Below the pieces are notes generated by a model, which was not told the origin of the DNA, did no database searches, and saw only the letters and a list, made by a program, of their open reading frames with translations. A program made the translations under genes and the position numbers. A stretch of 64,000 nucleotides of DNA from JACVRM01 sp963839815 (GTDB lineage: Bacteria > Actinomycetota > Thermoleophilia > Gaiellales > Gaiellaceae): contig CAWIWF010000005.1 in NCBI GenBank assembly GCA_963839815.1, forward strand, positions 39,634 to 103,633, given 5' to 3'. Of the stretch, positions 55,257-64,000 are shown piece by piece. How positions within the stretch are numbered: the stretch's first letter is position 1; every line of letters begins with the position of its first letter.

Positions 55257-57065
55257 TCAGGCCTCGAGCAGCTCGAGCACGGCCAGCGGCTTGCGGAACG
55301 GGGCGACGAGATAGGCGCCCTGAACGAGCTCCCGTGACGCCGCCAGCAGCTCCTGCGCATGCGCCATCCCGACCTGCGCGGCGTCCGGACCTGCCTCGCT
55401 GAGCGCCTGCTGGAGATCCTGCGGCACGACGATGCCGGGCAGCTCGTTGTGGAGCCGAAGTGCGAAGCGGTAGCTCCAGATCGGGCAGACACCGATCATG
55501 AGCGGAACCGGCGAGGGCCCGCCGAGCCGGTCGAGGAACCGCTTGAGGTAGTCGAGGTCGAAGACGAGCTGCGTCATCGCGAAGCCGGCTCCGGCGTCGA
55601 TCTTGCGGCGGAAGCGGTCGAGCTCGAGCTCCAGGTCGTCCGCGGTCGGGTTGACGGCCACGCCGATGTAGAAGGACGTGGGGGCGTCGATCGGCCTGCC
55701 GTTGAAGTCCTCGCCGCGGTTGAGCCGGGCCATCAGCTCCGTCAGGCCGATGGCGTCGAGCTCGTAGACGCCGCGCGAGCCCGGGTAGTCGCCGACCTCG
55801 GGCGGGTCGCCGGTGACGGCGAGGACGTTCCGGACGCCCTCGGCGTGCGCGCCGAAGAGGATCGACTCGAGCCCCATGATCGTCGCGTCGCGGGTCGTCA
55901 GGTGAGGAACGGTCTCGACGCCGCACTCGCGCTCGATCGCTGCGGCGACCATCGCTGCGCTCATGCCGGCGCGGGCACCCGCGTTGTCGTTGATGTCGAC
56001 ATAGGCGACGCCGCCGGAGTCCTTCAGGGCCTGCGTCAGCTCGAGCAGTCCGGCCAGGTTGCCGCCCAGCGGCGGGTCGAGCTGGACGGAGGTGACCCAC
56101 TCGCCGGCCTGGAGGGCCTGCTGGAGGCCGGTCTCGCGGCGCTCCTCGCCGAGGGCGACGACGAGCTCGCGCTCGTCGAGCACGAGTCGCGCGCGCGGGA
56201 GGCGTTCCTGCTCGACGGCGGCGCGGATGGCCGCGATCTCCGCGGGGGTCGTCCCGCAGCAGCCGCCGATGATGCGTGCGCCGAGATCCCGCGCATAGGC
56301 GGCGAACTCGCCGAAGTAGTCCGGGTTGGCGTGCGGGTAGATGACGCGCCCGCCCGAGAGGCTCGCGAGGCCGATGTTCGGCAGCGCCGCCAGGGGCCGC
56401 CCGTTGTGGCGCATCTCCTCCAGCGCAGCGAGGGCGGCGAGCAGGCCGGCGCCGTGGTTCGCGCCGAACGCGGCGACGTCGAGCTCGGCCAGCCGGTCGG
56501 CGGCCTCGCGTGCTCGGACTCCCGCGAGTGTCTCGCCCTGCTCATCGAAGGTGAGCAGCGCCACGATCGGCAGGCTCGAGACGTGCCGCACGGCCTCGAC
56601 GGCGTCGGTGAGCTCCTCGAGGTCGTAGAACGTCTCGAGCATGAACAGGTCGGCGCCGCGTCCCTCGAGCACCGACGCCTGCTCGCCGAAGAGCTCGCGC
56701 CTGACCCGGGAGCTCGCCTGCTCGCCGATCGGGCCGATCGCACCGGCGATGTAGACATCCCGTCCGGTGACCTCGCGAGCGTCGCGAGCCAGCTTCACGG
56801 CGGTCGAGTTGATGCGCTCGAAGTCCTCCTCGAGGAAGTGGCCGGCGAGCTTGCGCCGGTTGGCGCCGAAGGTGTTCGTCTCGATCAGGTCGGCGCCGGC
56901 GTTGATGAAGCTGACGTGGAGGGACACGACCGCGTCGGGCGCGCGCAGGTTGGCCTCCTCGGGGCAGCGCAGACGGGGCACCGCGCTCGAGATCAGGGCC
57001 CCCATGCCGCCGTCGGCGACGATCACGGGGCCGTCGTTCAGGCGGCCGAGGAACGCCTTGCTCAC
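55257..57065 (-). CDS. Bifunctional homocysteine S-methyltransferase / methylenetetrahydrofolate reductase
   Basis: 602 residues, GTG start. Residues ~1-290 are a zinc-dependent homocysteine methyltransferase barrel (VADGGMGALISS, LIETNTFGANR, and GGCCGTTP with the two adjacent zinc cysteines). Residues ~310-602 are an FAD-dependent MTHFR (VTSVQLDPPLGG, VLAVTGDPPEVGDYPGS, FAMTQLVFDLDY). Architecture as in B. subtilis YitJ. It links folate one-carbon units to methionine synthesis. A possible SAH-type leader lies upstream. Confidence 0.93.
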   Translation of the reverse strand: MSKAFLGRLNDGPVIVADGGMGALISSAVPRLRCPEEANLRAPDAVVSLHVSFINAGADLIETNTFGANRRKLAGHFLEEDFERINSTAVKLARDAREVTGRDVYIAGAIGPIGEQASSRVRRELFGEQASVLEGRGADLFMLETFYDLEELTDAVEAVRHVSSLPIVALLTFDEQGETLAGVRAREAADRLAELDVAAFGANHGAGLLAALAALEEMRHNGRPLAALPNIGLASLSGGRVIYPHANPDYFGEFAAYARDLGARIIGGCCGTTPAEIAAIRAAVEQERLPRARLVLDERELVVALGEERRETGLQQALQAGEWVTSVQLDPPLGGNLAGLLELTQALKDSGGVAYVDINDNAGARAGMSAAMVAAAIERECGVETVPHLTTRDATIMGLESILFGAHAEGVRNVLAVTGDPPEVGDYPGSRGVYELDAIGLTELMARLNRGEDFNGRPIDAPTSFYIGVAVNPTADDLELELDRFRRKIDAGAGFAMTQLVFDLDYLKRFLDRLGGPSPVPLMIGVCPIWSYRFALRLHNELPGIVVPQDLQQALSEAGPDAAQVGMAHAQELLAASRELVQGAYLVAPFRKPLAVLELLEA

Positions 57066-57124
57066 GCGGTCACTCTAGATGCGCGGTGCCGACCACCCGG
57101 CTCGTGGGAGGCGCCGGCAGAGCT

Positions 57125-57190
57125 GCCCCGGGCTGCGGCGGAGGCTGGTACCCCGAGCCCGTTGCAGCCGTCCCTCGTTCGAGGGTATTT
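57125..57190 (-). promoter_or_regulatory. Possible S-adenosylhomocysteine-type riboswitch leader
   Basis: On the minus strand about 60-120 nt before the methionine-pathway gene lies ACGAGGGACGGCTGCAACGG, then GCTCGGGG and AGCCTCC. This resembles the SAH riboswitch order (GAGGnGCGCUGC, AGGCUCG, GGCGCUC), with cgag/ctcg as P1 and gga-ggct/agcc-tcc as the pseudoknot partner. The core differs at several normally conserved positions and P1 is short, so this is tentative. A competing hairpin (ccctcg-tt-cgaggg, 57172-57185) overlaps its 5' side. Confidence 0.35.
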
Positions 57191-57239
57191 CGTGCAGGAG
57201 CGCGGTCACCCACAAAAGGGGGATACGCGGGGTGCCTCA

Positions 57240-57440
57240 CCCGCGGATAGTGAGGCCTGTAAGCACTGCCCCGATGCGGCGGGGGCAGTGCGAAAAGGAC
57301 AGGCGGGTGGCCCCGGTGCGGCGGGGGCCGCTCCCGGTCTAACAGAGTCGAAGAGCTGAGGCGGGGCCAGGGGCGGGCCCCGCTTCGCACGTCCGGGGGG
57401 ATACGCCGTCCACCCGACCCCCCGCAGCGGGGGGATCAAG
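57240..57440. ncRNA. Cluster of hairpins, two with the same 9-nt loop (candidate structured RNA)
   Basis: Four perfect hairpins in 200 bp: 57263-57291 (10-bp arms, loop gatgcggcg), 57309-57329 (6-bp arms, loop ggtgcggcg), 57361-57383 (8-bp arms) and 57418-57434 (7-bp arms, loop cag). The first two have different stem lengths and flanks but nearly the same loop. No protein gene covers them. It does not contain the conserved cores of RNase P RNA, tmRNA or SRP RNA. Strand unknown. Confidence 0.4.
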
Positions 57441-57769
57441 TCCTCGCCTCCCACTCGCACGAATCGTCGGAGGGTGCCGGCGGGCCGCCGTTTCGCCTCC
57501 CGGCCCGCTGTCCGCCGCAGACATGTCCCCGCAGGACAGGCCGCCTGGGGCCGGCCGCTTGCCTCCCTCCGGTTCGAGGCTATGCGCGGCAGACGCACGC
57601 GTGTGTGCCGGAGGTGCGCCGCCTCTGTGCCGACCGGTGCAGGCATCGACGCGAGCGAGTCATCAAGGCGACGGGCCTCGCGGCCGATGAGTGGAACGAC
57701 ACTCCTGCTGTGGGACTGACGGCAATCGCCACGGCGAGGAGCGGGGCGGCGGGGAGACCCGCCGCCCTG
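57441..57769. other. Non-coding interval before SDR 3' end
   Basis: About 330 bp with no motif-bearing frame on either strand. I see nothing beyond short GC palindromes. Confidence 0.4.
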
Positions 57770-58564
57770 TCACTTCTCCGGGACGATCGGCCCGTCGTGG
57801 AGCACGCGGCCCTCCATGCCTCCCGCGACCACCACGACCTGGCCGGTCACGTGTCCCGACAGCTCGTCCGAGCTCAGCACGACGACCTGACGAGCGACAT
57901 CCTCCGGCTGCGCGACCTTGCGGAGCGCCATGGTGCGCGTGACCCGCTCCAGCCTGGCCGGGTCGAGCGCGCCGCGCGTCATCGGCGACACCGTCCAGCC
58001 CGGCGAGACGACGTTCACACGCGCCCGCGGGGCGACCCGGACGACCTCGTTCTTGAGGCTCAGCAACAGGCCGTGCGCGATCGCCGACTTCGCGGCTGCG
58101 TAGTCGGCGTGGCCGGCCTCGCCGACCATGCCGGCGGTGGACGCGACGAGCACGAGGCTCCCGTGCCTGTTTTGCGCCACCTCACGGAGGAAGGCGCGGG
58201 CGGTCAGGAACGTCGCCGTCAGGTTCAGCCGCAGCGTTTGTTCCCAGCGCTCGAGCGAGAGCTCCCAGACCGGCACGTCCTCCTCGGGCCAGGCGCCCGC
58301 CACGGCGGCGCAGGCGTCGAGGCCGCCGAGCGCGCCGACCGCCTCCGCGAACAGTCGCTCGACATCGTCCTCCCGCGTGAGGTCGGCGGCCCCGAGCGGC
58401 GCGCCGCCGAGCTCTGCTGCCACCGCCTCCGCTCGCTCGCGTCCGCGGTGGTAGTGCACGAACACCGACGCGCCCTCGGCTGCAAAGGCGCGGGCGCAGG
58501 CCGCGCCGATGCCGCCCGACGCTCCGGTGACGAGGACGCGCTTGCCGCCGAGGCCCGTCTCCAC
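57770..58564 (-). CDS. SDR family oxidoreductase
   Basis: 264 residues from GTG 58564; the open frame upstream overlaps the preceding gene and lacks motif support. RVLVTGASGGIGAACA cofactor loop, ADLTREDDVERLF, and catalytic Y-A-A-A-K (ADYAAAKSAIAHG). NNAG is replaced by AAVAGAW, so the family's active-site Asn may be altered. Starts 23 bp after the InlB-like gene on the same strand. Confidence 0.85.
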   Translation of the reverse strand: METGLGGKRVLVTGASGGIGAACARAFAAEGASVFVHYHRGRERAEAVAAELGGAPLGAADLTREDDVERLFAEAVGALGGLDACAAVAGAWPEEDVPVWELSLERWEQTLRLNLTATFLTARAFLREVAQNRHGSLVLVASTAGMVGEAGHADYAAAKSAIAHGLLLSLKNEVVRVAPRARVNVVSPGWTVSPMTRGALDPARLERVTRTMALRKVAQPEDVARQVVVLSSDELSGHVTGQVVVVAGGMEGRVLHDGPIVPEK

Positions 58565-58587
58565 GGGCGGCAGCCTAGGGCACGGCG

Positions 58588-60105
58588 CTAGGGCGTCGTG
58601 AAGCGCGCGACGATCGTGCGCCCGAGGTCGCCCGCACTGCCGTCCGTCGGCGATGGGGGCGTGCTGATGTCGCAGCGTCCCCCGCTCGGCGGGCCCGGCT
58701 CCGGGACCGGCGACTCCGAGCAGCGGTACCAATCGCTAAACGAGCTCCCCGTGGCTGGGGTCGAGAACAGGCTGATCGCGGCGTTCGGATAGAAGAGGGC
58801 GCTGCAGGTGCCCGACCCGTCGGCCTGACAGGAGATCCCGGCCGGACTCGAGACGATCGTGCCCGTGCCGTTGCCCGCGCCGGCCGGATGGTCAGCCGCA
58901 TTCACGGCGACTGTGACGCGGATGCCGCGGTGGAACGCAGCCGCGATGAACTTCGCGTTGTCCATCGTCGTCGTGCACGTGTTACCCGAAGAGACGCAGT
59001 CGCCGATCCAGCCGGCGAACAGCGACGTCGAGTCCGGCGTGGCGGTGAGCGTCACCGTGGTGCCGGCCGGATACGTGTAGGAGCACGTCGATCCGCAGTT
59101 GACGCCGTCTGGCTGTGCGCTGATCGTGCCCCCGCCGTTGCTCGCCCGGGACACGGCCATGCGGAAGCCCTGCTTGGCGAAGGTCGCGGTTGCGCTCGTG
59201 ATCCCGTCGACCGTGAAGATGCAGATCGAGGCGGTGCTCGAGCAGGCGCCTGACCAGCCGACGAAGCGAGAGTTGCCGTCAGGCTCGGCGCGCAGGCGGA
59301 CGATCGTCCCGGCCTCGTAGGTGTCCGTGCAGGTCGCGCCGCAGGCGATCGCGCCCTCTGTGGCGTTGACGGTGCCGCCGCCCTCGCCGGCCTTCTCGAC
59401 CGAGACAGCGAACCGCTTGCGCGCGAACGTCGCGCCCACCGTGCGCGCTGCAGTGAGGCTCACGCTGCACGCGGCCGAGCCCTTGCAGGAGCCGTTCCAG
59501 CCGGCGAAGTCGGCCGTCGCTTCAGCTGACGCGGTCAGGCGCACACGTGCACCTCGCTTGAAGCTCTTGGTGCACGGGGACGTGCCGGCCGTGCACGTGA
59601 TCCCCGCCGGGGAGCTCGTGACGGTCCCCGGGCCGCTGACCGTCACCTTGAGGCTCAGCGTGGCGGCCCCGACGCGCACGGTGCAGGCAACGACCTTCTT
59701 CTTCAGCACCTTCCTGCCCTTGCCAAAGCTGACCAGCAGTCGCACGCGCTCGCCGCGCACGCCCTTCGTTAGCCGGAATGCGTAGCGGTAGGTGGTCACG
59801 CGCAGCCGGGAGATCTTCCGCTGCTTCGTCGTCGCCTTGACGCCCGGCGCGAGACGGGTCGCGACGATCTTGAGCGAGCCCTTCTTGGGCGTGAGGCGGA
59901 TGAGCCCCGCCTTGCCAGGAGCGAGCGTCAGCGGCGCGCAGCTGGCGGCTGCGATCGGCGCGCGCTTGGCGGCGCCGGTCGTCGGCAGCGCGACGGCCGC
60001 GGACACGGCCGCGAGCGCACAGAGAACAGCCCCTGAGGCGGCCAGCATCCCACGCCGGCCTCCTCTCCCCCGGGAAGAGAACCCCACGAACCACAGTCTC
60101 GTCAC
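58588..60105 (-). CDS. Secreted protein with InlB-like Cys-containing repeats
   Basis: 505 residues. Leader MLAASGAVLCALAAVSAAVAL suggests export. After a basic ~120-residue domain come four ~80-residue repeats with the pattern GTVxSxPxGIxC, C, GTxVxLxAxP, FxGWxGxC and AxF; example phrases are FAGWNGSC, FVGWSGAC, FAGWIGDC and SFSDWYRC. This is the divergent InlB B-repeat seen in many bacterial surface proteins. Disulfides are likely within each repeat. Confidence 0.8.
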   Translation of the reverse strand: MTRLWFVGFSSRGRGGRRGMLAASGAVLCALAAVSAAVALPTTGAAKRAPIAAASCAPLTLAPGKAGLIRLTPKKGSLKIVATRLAPGVKATTKQRKISRLRVTTYRYAFRLTKGVRGERVRLLVSFGKGRKVLKKKVVACTVRVGAATLSLKVTVSGPGTVTSSPAGITCTAGTSPCTKSFKRGARVRLTASAEATADFAGWNGSCKGSAACSVSLTAARTVGATFARKRFAVSVEKAGEGGGTVNATEGAIACGATCTDTYEAGTIVRLRAEPDGNSRFVGWSGACSSTASICIFTVDGITSATATFAKQGFRMAVSRASNGGGTISAQPDGVNCGSTCSYTYPAGTTVTLTATPDSTSLFAGWIGDCVSSGNTCTTTMDNAKFIAAAFHRGIRVTVAVNAADHPAGAGNGTGTIVSSPAGISCQADGSGTCSALFYPNAAISLFSTPATGSSFSDWYRCSESPVPEPGPPSGGRCDISTPPSPTDGSAGDLGRTIVARFTTP

Positions 60106-60137
60106 TTCGGCCTGAGAGTCAAGGGTAGGGTCGCCCG

Positions 60138-60953
60138 GTGCGCGTCCACGTGATCAGCGACATGGAGGGCGTCGCCGGCATCGTCAAGTGGGAGCAGACG
60201 ACCGGTGGCGAGAAGCTCTACGAGGAGGGGCGCCGGCTCTACACCGAGGAGATCAACGCGGCGGTGCGCGGTGCTCGAGCTGCGGGCGCGACCGAGGTCG
60301 TCGTCATGGACTGCCACGGCGCCGGAGGGCCCTGGAGCTTCAACTCCCTCGTGCCCGAGCTGCTCGATCCCGGCTGCGAGTTCGTTGTCCAGCAGCACTG
60401 GACCGAGTACACCGGCTTCCTCGAGTCGGGGTGCGACGCGGCCCTCTTCGTCGGCATGCACGCGATGGCCGGGACCCCGGAAGGCGTGATGAATCACACC
60501 GTGTCGGGAACCGAGTGGCGCAACCTGCGCTTCAACGGCACGCTCGTCGGCGAGACCGGCATCAACGCGGCTCTCTGCGGCACCTGGGAGTGCCCGGTGC
60601 TGCTCGTGACGGGAGACCGTGCCACCTGCGCCGAAGCGAAGGCGCTGCTCGGGCCGGGCCTCACCACCGTCGCGGTGAAGGAGGGCATCGGCCGCTTCTC
60701 GGCCCGTCAGCTGACGCCCGCACGCGCCCGCGAGTTGATCGAGGCGGCGGCGAAGACGGCCCTGGTGGAGCTGGACGCCGTCGAGCCCTACGATCCGGGC
60801 CGGCCCAGCGAGATCGAGGTGGAGCTCGCGAACACCGCCGTGGTGGAGCAGTACCGCCACCGCCAGGGCGTCGAGGTGCTCGATCCGCGCCGGATCGTCT
60901 CCCGCGCGCCGGATTGGTGGACTGCCTGGCGGCAGTTCTTCCTGGCCGGCTGA
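60138..60953 (+). CDS. M55 family D-aminopeptidase
   Basis: 271 residues, GTG start. DppA-like zinc peptidase: VISDMEGVAGI (Asp and Glu ligands), VVMDCHGAGGPW (His), FVGMHAMAGTPEGVMNHT (His) and VGETGINAALCGTWECPVLLVTGD (Glu). Known members cleave D-amino-acid dipeptides and take part in peptidoglycan turnover. Divergent from the InlB-like gene with a 32-bp gap. Confidence 0.92.
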   Translation: MRVHVISDMEGVAGIVKWEQTTGGEKLYEEGRRLYTEEINAAVRGARAAGATEVVVMDCHGAGGPWSFNSLVPELLDPGCEFVVQQHWTEYTGFLESGCDAALFVGMHAMAGTPEGVMNHTVSGTEWRNLRFNGTLVGETGINAALCGTWECPVLLVTGDRATCAEAKALLGPGLTTVAVKEGIGRFSARQLTPARARELIEAAAKTALVELDAVEPYDPGRPSEIEVELANTAVVEQYRHRQGVEVLDPRRIVSRAPDWWTAWRQFFLAG

Positions 60954-61233
60954 TCAAGGCCGGCCGGCGGCGCGTTTCGAGCGCGTCCCGCGCGGGAACC
61001 CAAGCTTGAGCTTCGCGCGGAGGGCGACCAGAGGGGTCTGATCGTCGCCCGGGCCTCGCGGCCCGCACGTGGTTCCCTGGCGCGCAGAGGGGCTGTGCCG
61101 GGGTCAGGCGGGGGTGGCGTCGCCGCAGCGCCGCCCCCGCACCTCCTTCAAACCGACCTTAGGCGCCTGCCGCCCAGCGGGCACGTCGGCGCCCCGCCCA
61201 AGGGCTGGGTGTGCTGCGTTTCCGTGGCCAAAA

Positions 61234-61252
61234 ATCCCCCACAGCAGGGGAT
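61234..61252. promoter_or_regulatory. Inverted repeat upstream of collagen-like gene
   Basis: atcccc / ggggat, 6-bp arms with a 7-nt loop, about 88 bp before the collagen-like gene. The interval 60954-61339 (386 bp) otherwise shows no gene. Similar ccccac...ggggat words occur upstream of the six-module gene near 35650. Confidence 0.35.
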
Positions 61253-61339
61253 AAGCGGCCATTCGCAAATCGTCGTGTTCGTCCTATCGTGTTGCTTTGG
61301 GGCGCTGCGCGGCGCGCGCACCGCCGGGAGCAACAGGGG

Positions 61340-62573
61340 ATGGGGGACGAGTTGCGGACGAAGCTGCTCTTGCTGATCATTGCCGTAGGCGCGCTGGCGG
61401 GGTCGGCGAGCGCGGTGCCGGCGAAGAAGCTCATCACGGGGCTCGAGATCAAGAACGGGTCGATCGGCCTCGTTGACCTTGCGCCGAAGACTCGAGCGTC
61501 GCTGCGTGGTCAGCGCGGCCCAGCCGGCGCGAACGGCGCGGACGGGGAGGCCGGCCCGGCAGGCCCTGCCGGCCCAGCTGGCGCCGCCGGCCAGGTCGGG
61601 CCCACAGGCCCGGCAGGTCTGCCTGGACCCGCGGGGGCACAAGGTGTTCCCGGGGAAGGGCTCGTCTGGCGCGGCGCGTGGGGCGCTGGCACCGTCTACA
61701 AGGTTCATGACGTGGTCTCGTACCTCGGCTCGTCGTACGTCGCCCGAGCGGAGAGCTCGGGCGTCGATCCCGCGCTCGGGACCGGCACGTGGGATCTGCT
61801 GGCGGCGAAGGGCGAGGCAAACGGCATCGTCGGCCCGGTCGGGCCCGCCGGCCCTCAGGGGCCACCAGGCCCGCAGGGCAGTCCAGGCCCGCAGGGGGCG
61901 ACGGGTGCGGCAGGCCCTCAGGGCGCCACCGGTCCGATCGGACTGACAGGCGCTACCGGCCCGGCCGGGCCCATCGGCTTGACCGGCCTCACCGGCGCGG
62001 CCGGCCCGATTGGCCCGGCAGGTCCGGTCGGTGCGACCGGCCCAGCCGGAGCTCAGGGCCCCGCCGGCCCCACGGGTCTCACCGGCCCGACTGGACTGGC
62101 CGGTCCGGCGGGCCCAGTCGGCGCGACAGGTGCCGCAGGGCCGCAGGGGCCCGCCGGTCCGAAGGGTGACACCGGAGCGGTTGGCCCGGTGGGGCCCGCG
62201 GGCGCGAAGGGCGACGCCGGGACCCCAAGGTCCCGAGGGAGTTGCCGGCCCTCAGGGAGCAACGGGTGGCACCGGGTCCACCGGGCCGCCCGGGCCTGCC
62301 GGGCCGATCGGCCCCGTCGGCGGGATCGCCAGCATCAAGGTCGTCGCCGAGCTCGTGTCGAGCTTCGACGGTGGTGATGTCCTCTCGACGCTCGAGTGCG
62401 CGCAGGGAAGAGTCGTGAGCGGTGGGATACGGCCGGCGGACGGGGTCGATCCCTGGGAGCTGCAGGTCATGTGGAGCGCGCCGATCAGCGCGACGGAGTG
62501 GCAGGTCTACTGGCGGCCGAACTTCCCGATGGACGCGGACTTCCAGATCATCTGCATCACCGTCGACGGCTGA
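61340..62573 (+). CDS. Secreted collagen-like protein with chitin-binding-like insert, one frameshift
   Basis: 410 residues after removing one base near 62220. Start ATG 61340; signal peptide TKLLLLIIAVGALAGSASAV. A first Gly-X-Y block (~residues 55-100) is interrupted by a CBM5/12-like unit: VWRGAWGAGTVYKVHDVVSY, SSYVARAESSG, WDLLAAKGEANG. A second Gly-X-Y block of ~165 residues follows (GPIGLTGATGPAGPIGLTG). The C-terminal ~80 residues (VAELVSSFDGGD ... FQIICITVDG) may be a trimer-forming head. No anchor motif. Confidence 0.85.
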
Positions 62574-62617
62574 GGTGAGGGGAGGGGCGGGCGGCCGCGA
62601 CGAGCCGCCCGCCCGCC

Positions 62618-63785
62618 TCACTCCGGAACGCCGTTCGACGTGGCGCGGTTGGTCACGTGGACGACATTGGTGCCACGGCCGATCGGGAAGCAGCCCAGCG
62701 CGCCCGGGCGGCCGCAGTTCCACACGAAGGGCCCCGCGGCGCCCTGCACGTGCACTCGATCGACGACGTAGCCGGGGCCCTCCTGCTCGAAGACCTGGAA
62801 GATCACCGGCTCGCCCGATCCGAGCATCACGGGTGCAGGCTCGGACGGTAGTGAGCACTCCCCTGGACGCAGGCTTGCGCTCACCTGCCACAGGTCGACC
62901 CACACGCCGAGAACCAGCTTCGAGTAGGCGGCCCCGAGCACGAACTCCTTCCCCGCGAGCGCGTCCGCCGAGCCGGGCGTGATCTCCTTGCAGAGCTTCA
63001 CTTGCCCGCGTGCCACGCGGTTCGTGAACAGCACTGTGGTCTCGTCCGCGCCCGCGGGCACGCGCACGGTCGCCGACGCGCCCGGGAGGTCGCGTGAGAC
63101 GACTCGTCCGGCGGGCAGCGTCTCGACCGCCACGAGCTCGAAGCTGCGGTCGAGGAGCTCGGTGATCACGTGGTCGCCGGCGCTGACCTGGAGCGGCAAT
63201 GAGCAGCGCCCCGCGCGCACGGTGACGTAACGGTTGCGGTCGATGCGGAACGCGAACGGCCGCCCGTCGAACGCGGGCTCGCCTGGAGCCATGAACTTGC
63301 AGATCTCGAGCAGGCCGAGGCCGCTCGTCGGCGGCGGCTCGTCCGCTCCGCCCGGCGGAGGGTCGGCGGGGGGCGGCGGAGCGGCCGCTGCGCCGCCTTC
63401 GTTCGTGAACGTGACGCGGGTCGCGCTGTAGAAGGTCGTCCCGTCGGGAACGAGCACCCTGATTCTCCGCGCCGAGAGCTCGGGGTTCGGCGACACGCTC
63501 CGGTCGACGCGCGACGCGACTGTCGTGATGGACGTCACGGTGCTGTCCGAGGGGAGCTGCTGCACCGTCAGCGAGCCGGCGGGGACGGCCAGCGCGCCGC
63601 TGCACCTGCCGCCCTGCACCGCGAGCGGGGTGCCGCCACTCACCGAGACCTGGAACTCCCGGCCGGTCATGCCGTTCTCGGACGCCTGGCAGACGATCAG
63701 CGTGCCGCCGGCGAGGGCGGCCTCGCCCACCCGCGGCGAAGACCGCACAAGCAGCGAGCGCGACGGTGGCCATCCGGAGACGCAC
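62618..63785 (-). CDS. Secreted protein with three '[IV]CK'-type modules, one frameshift
   Basis: 388 residues after removing one base at 63730-63733, which joins the signal peptide (RLRMATVALAACAVFAA) to VGEAALAGGTLIVCQ. Modules begin GTLIVCQASENGMTGREF, GLLEICKFMAPGEPAFDGRPF and GQVKLCKEITPGSADALAGKEF; a Pro-rich linker separates the first two. Close relative of the six-module protein at 35889, sharing GMTG/GMSGRxF, AGRCS and ITPGSAD phrases and the C-terminal TNTVHxTN-like ending. Convergent with the collagen-like gene, 44 bp apart. Confidence 0.82.
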
Positions 63786-64000
63786 GGAAGCCGATTATCT
63801 CCCGGCTCGAGGCTCGACACCCATCCCCCGACCCGGGTGATCCGCGGCCTCGACGTCGGGGCCTGTCCGTCTTCGGCGTACCTCTTTGTGCACGTCGCCG
63901 TCGGTGGCGCCATGCACTCAGGAGGCAGGGAGCGATCGCTGCCGCCCGAGTCCGCAGCTCGCCGACCTCGATGGCCGGGTCTCAGCTCCCGAGTGCTAGC
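63786..64000. other. Window end, no gene recognised
   Basis: 215 bp upstream of the three-module gene; probably its promoter region. An open frame continues leftward from 63913 but lacks a signal peptide or motif and is explained by the frameshift in the gene. Confidence 0.4.

Noticed and set aside
57066..57769. RNase P RNA, tmRNA or SRP RNA in the long intergenic region
   Set aside because: Conserved cores of these RNAs are not present on either strand.

Overview
The window is very GC-rich, gene-dense bacterial DNA with frequent GTG starts and many 4-bp ATGA/GTGA gene overlaps. A MarP-like CvpA/trypsin protease, a PAC2 protein, a DUF3052 protein, LAL-type LuxR and MocR regulators and many Thr-rich secreted proteins point to an actinobacterium. 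Class Thermoleophilia (Gaiellales/Solirubrobacterales-like) is my best guess, but no rRNA is present to prove it.

Layout. 1-3.8 kb: leftward six-gene operon (OsmC, class V aminotransferase, NAD epimerase, DUF3052, 4HBT thioesterase, M16 peptidase running off the edge). 3.9-7.7 kb: a small unknown protein, a Mug DNA glycosylase-Nudix fusion, glutamine-dependent NAD synthetase and a hotdog-like protein. 7.7-12.9 kb: leftward acyl-CoA synthetase/SRPBCC/SDR operon, then an MFS pump with its TetR regulator and a probable operator. 13-14.5 kb: an XRE-TPR regulator followed by a tiny secreted-peptide gene with a strong ribosome site. 14.7-15.6 kb: a non-coding array of about 176-225 bp GC-rich palindromic repeats. 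15.6-20.8 kb: ctaA, PAC2, SF2 helicase and an unknown protein. 20.9-23.4 kb: leftward pgl-proC-alkA. 23.4-29.9 kb: rightward methyltransferase, VOC protein, giant coiled-coil protein, membrane PASTA protein and M29 aminopeptidase.

30-38 kb is dominated by cell-surface genes: a Thr-linker secreted protein, a Thr-rich lipoprotein-like protein and a six-module Cys-containing '[IV]CK' protein, with adenosine deaminase between them. 38-45 kb: PEP mutase family enzyme, cupin, two efflux systems (MFS and MMPL) with look-alike leaders, a PNPOx-like protein. 44-47 kb: a spondin-domain secreted protein in line with an OmpR/histidine kinase pair; then a small collagen-like protein. 47.4-49.6 kb: divergent YczE membrane protein/MocR regulator. 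50-53.5 kb: LAL-type LuxR regulator followed by a small membrane protein with a duplicated motif. 53.7-55.1 kb: tRNA-Asp and the MarP-like protease. 55.2-58.6 kb: homocysteine methyltransferase-MTHFR fusion with a possible SAH-type leader, a hairpin cluster, and an SDR. 58.6-64 kb: an InlB-like repeat secreted protein, M55 D-aminopeptidase, a collagen-like protein with a chitin-binding-like insert, and a second '[IV]CK' module protein.

Two themes stand out. First, regulators sit beside small exported proteins (XRE-TPR plus peptide; LAL plus repeat protein; two-component system plus spondin protein). Second, many genes are split by single-base indels. In the genes with a simple split, restoring the frame gives a whole number of codons and a complete family-length protein, so most of these look like sequence errors rather than pseudogenes.
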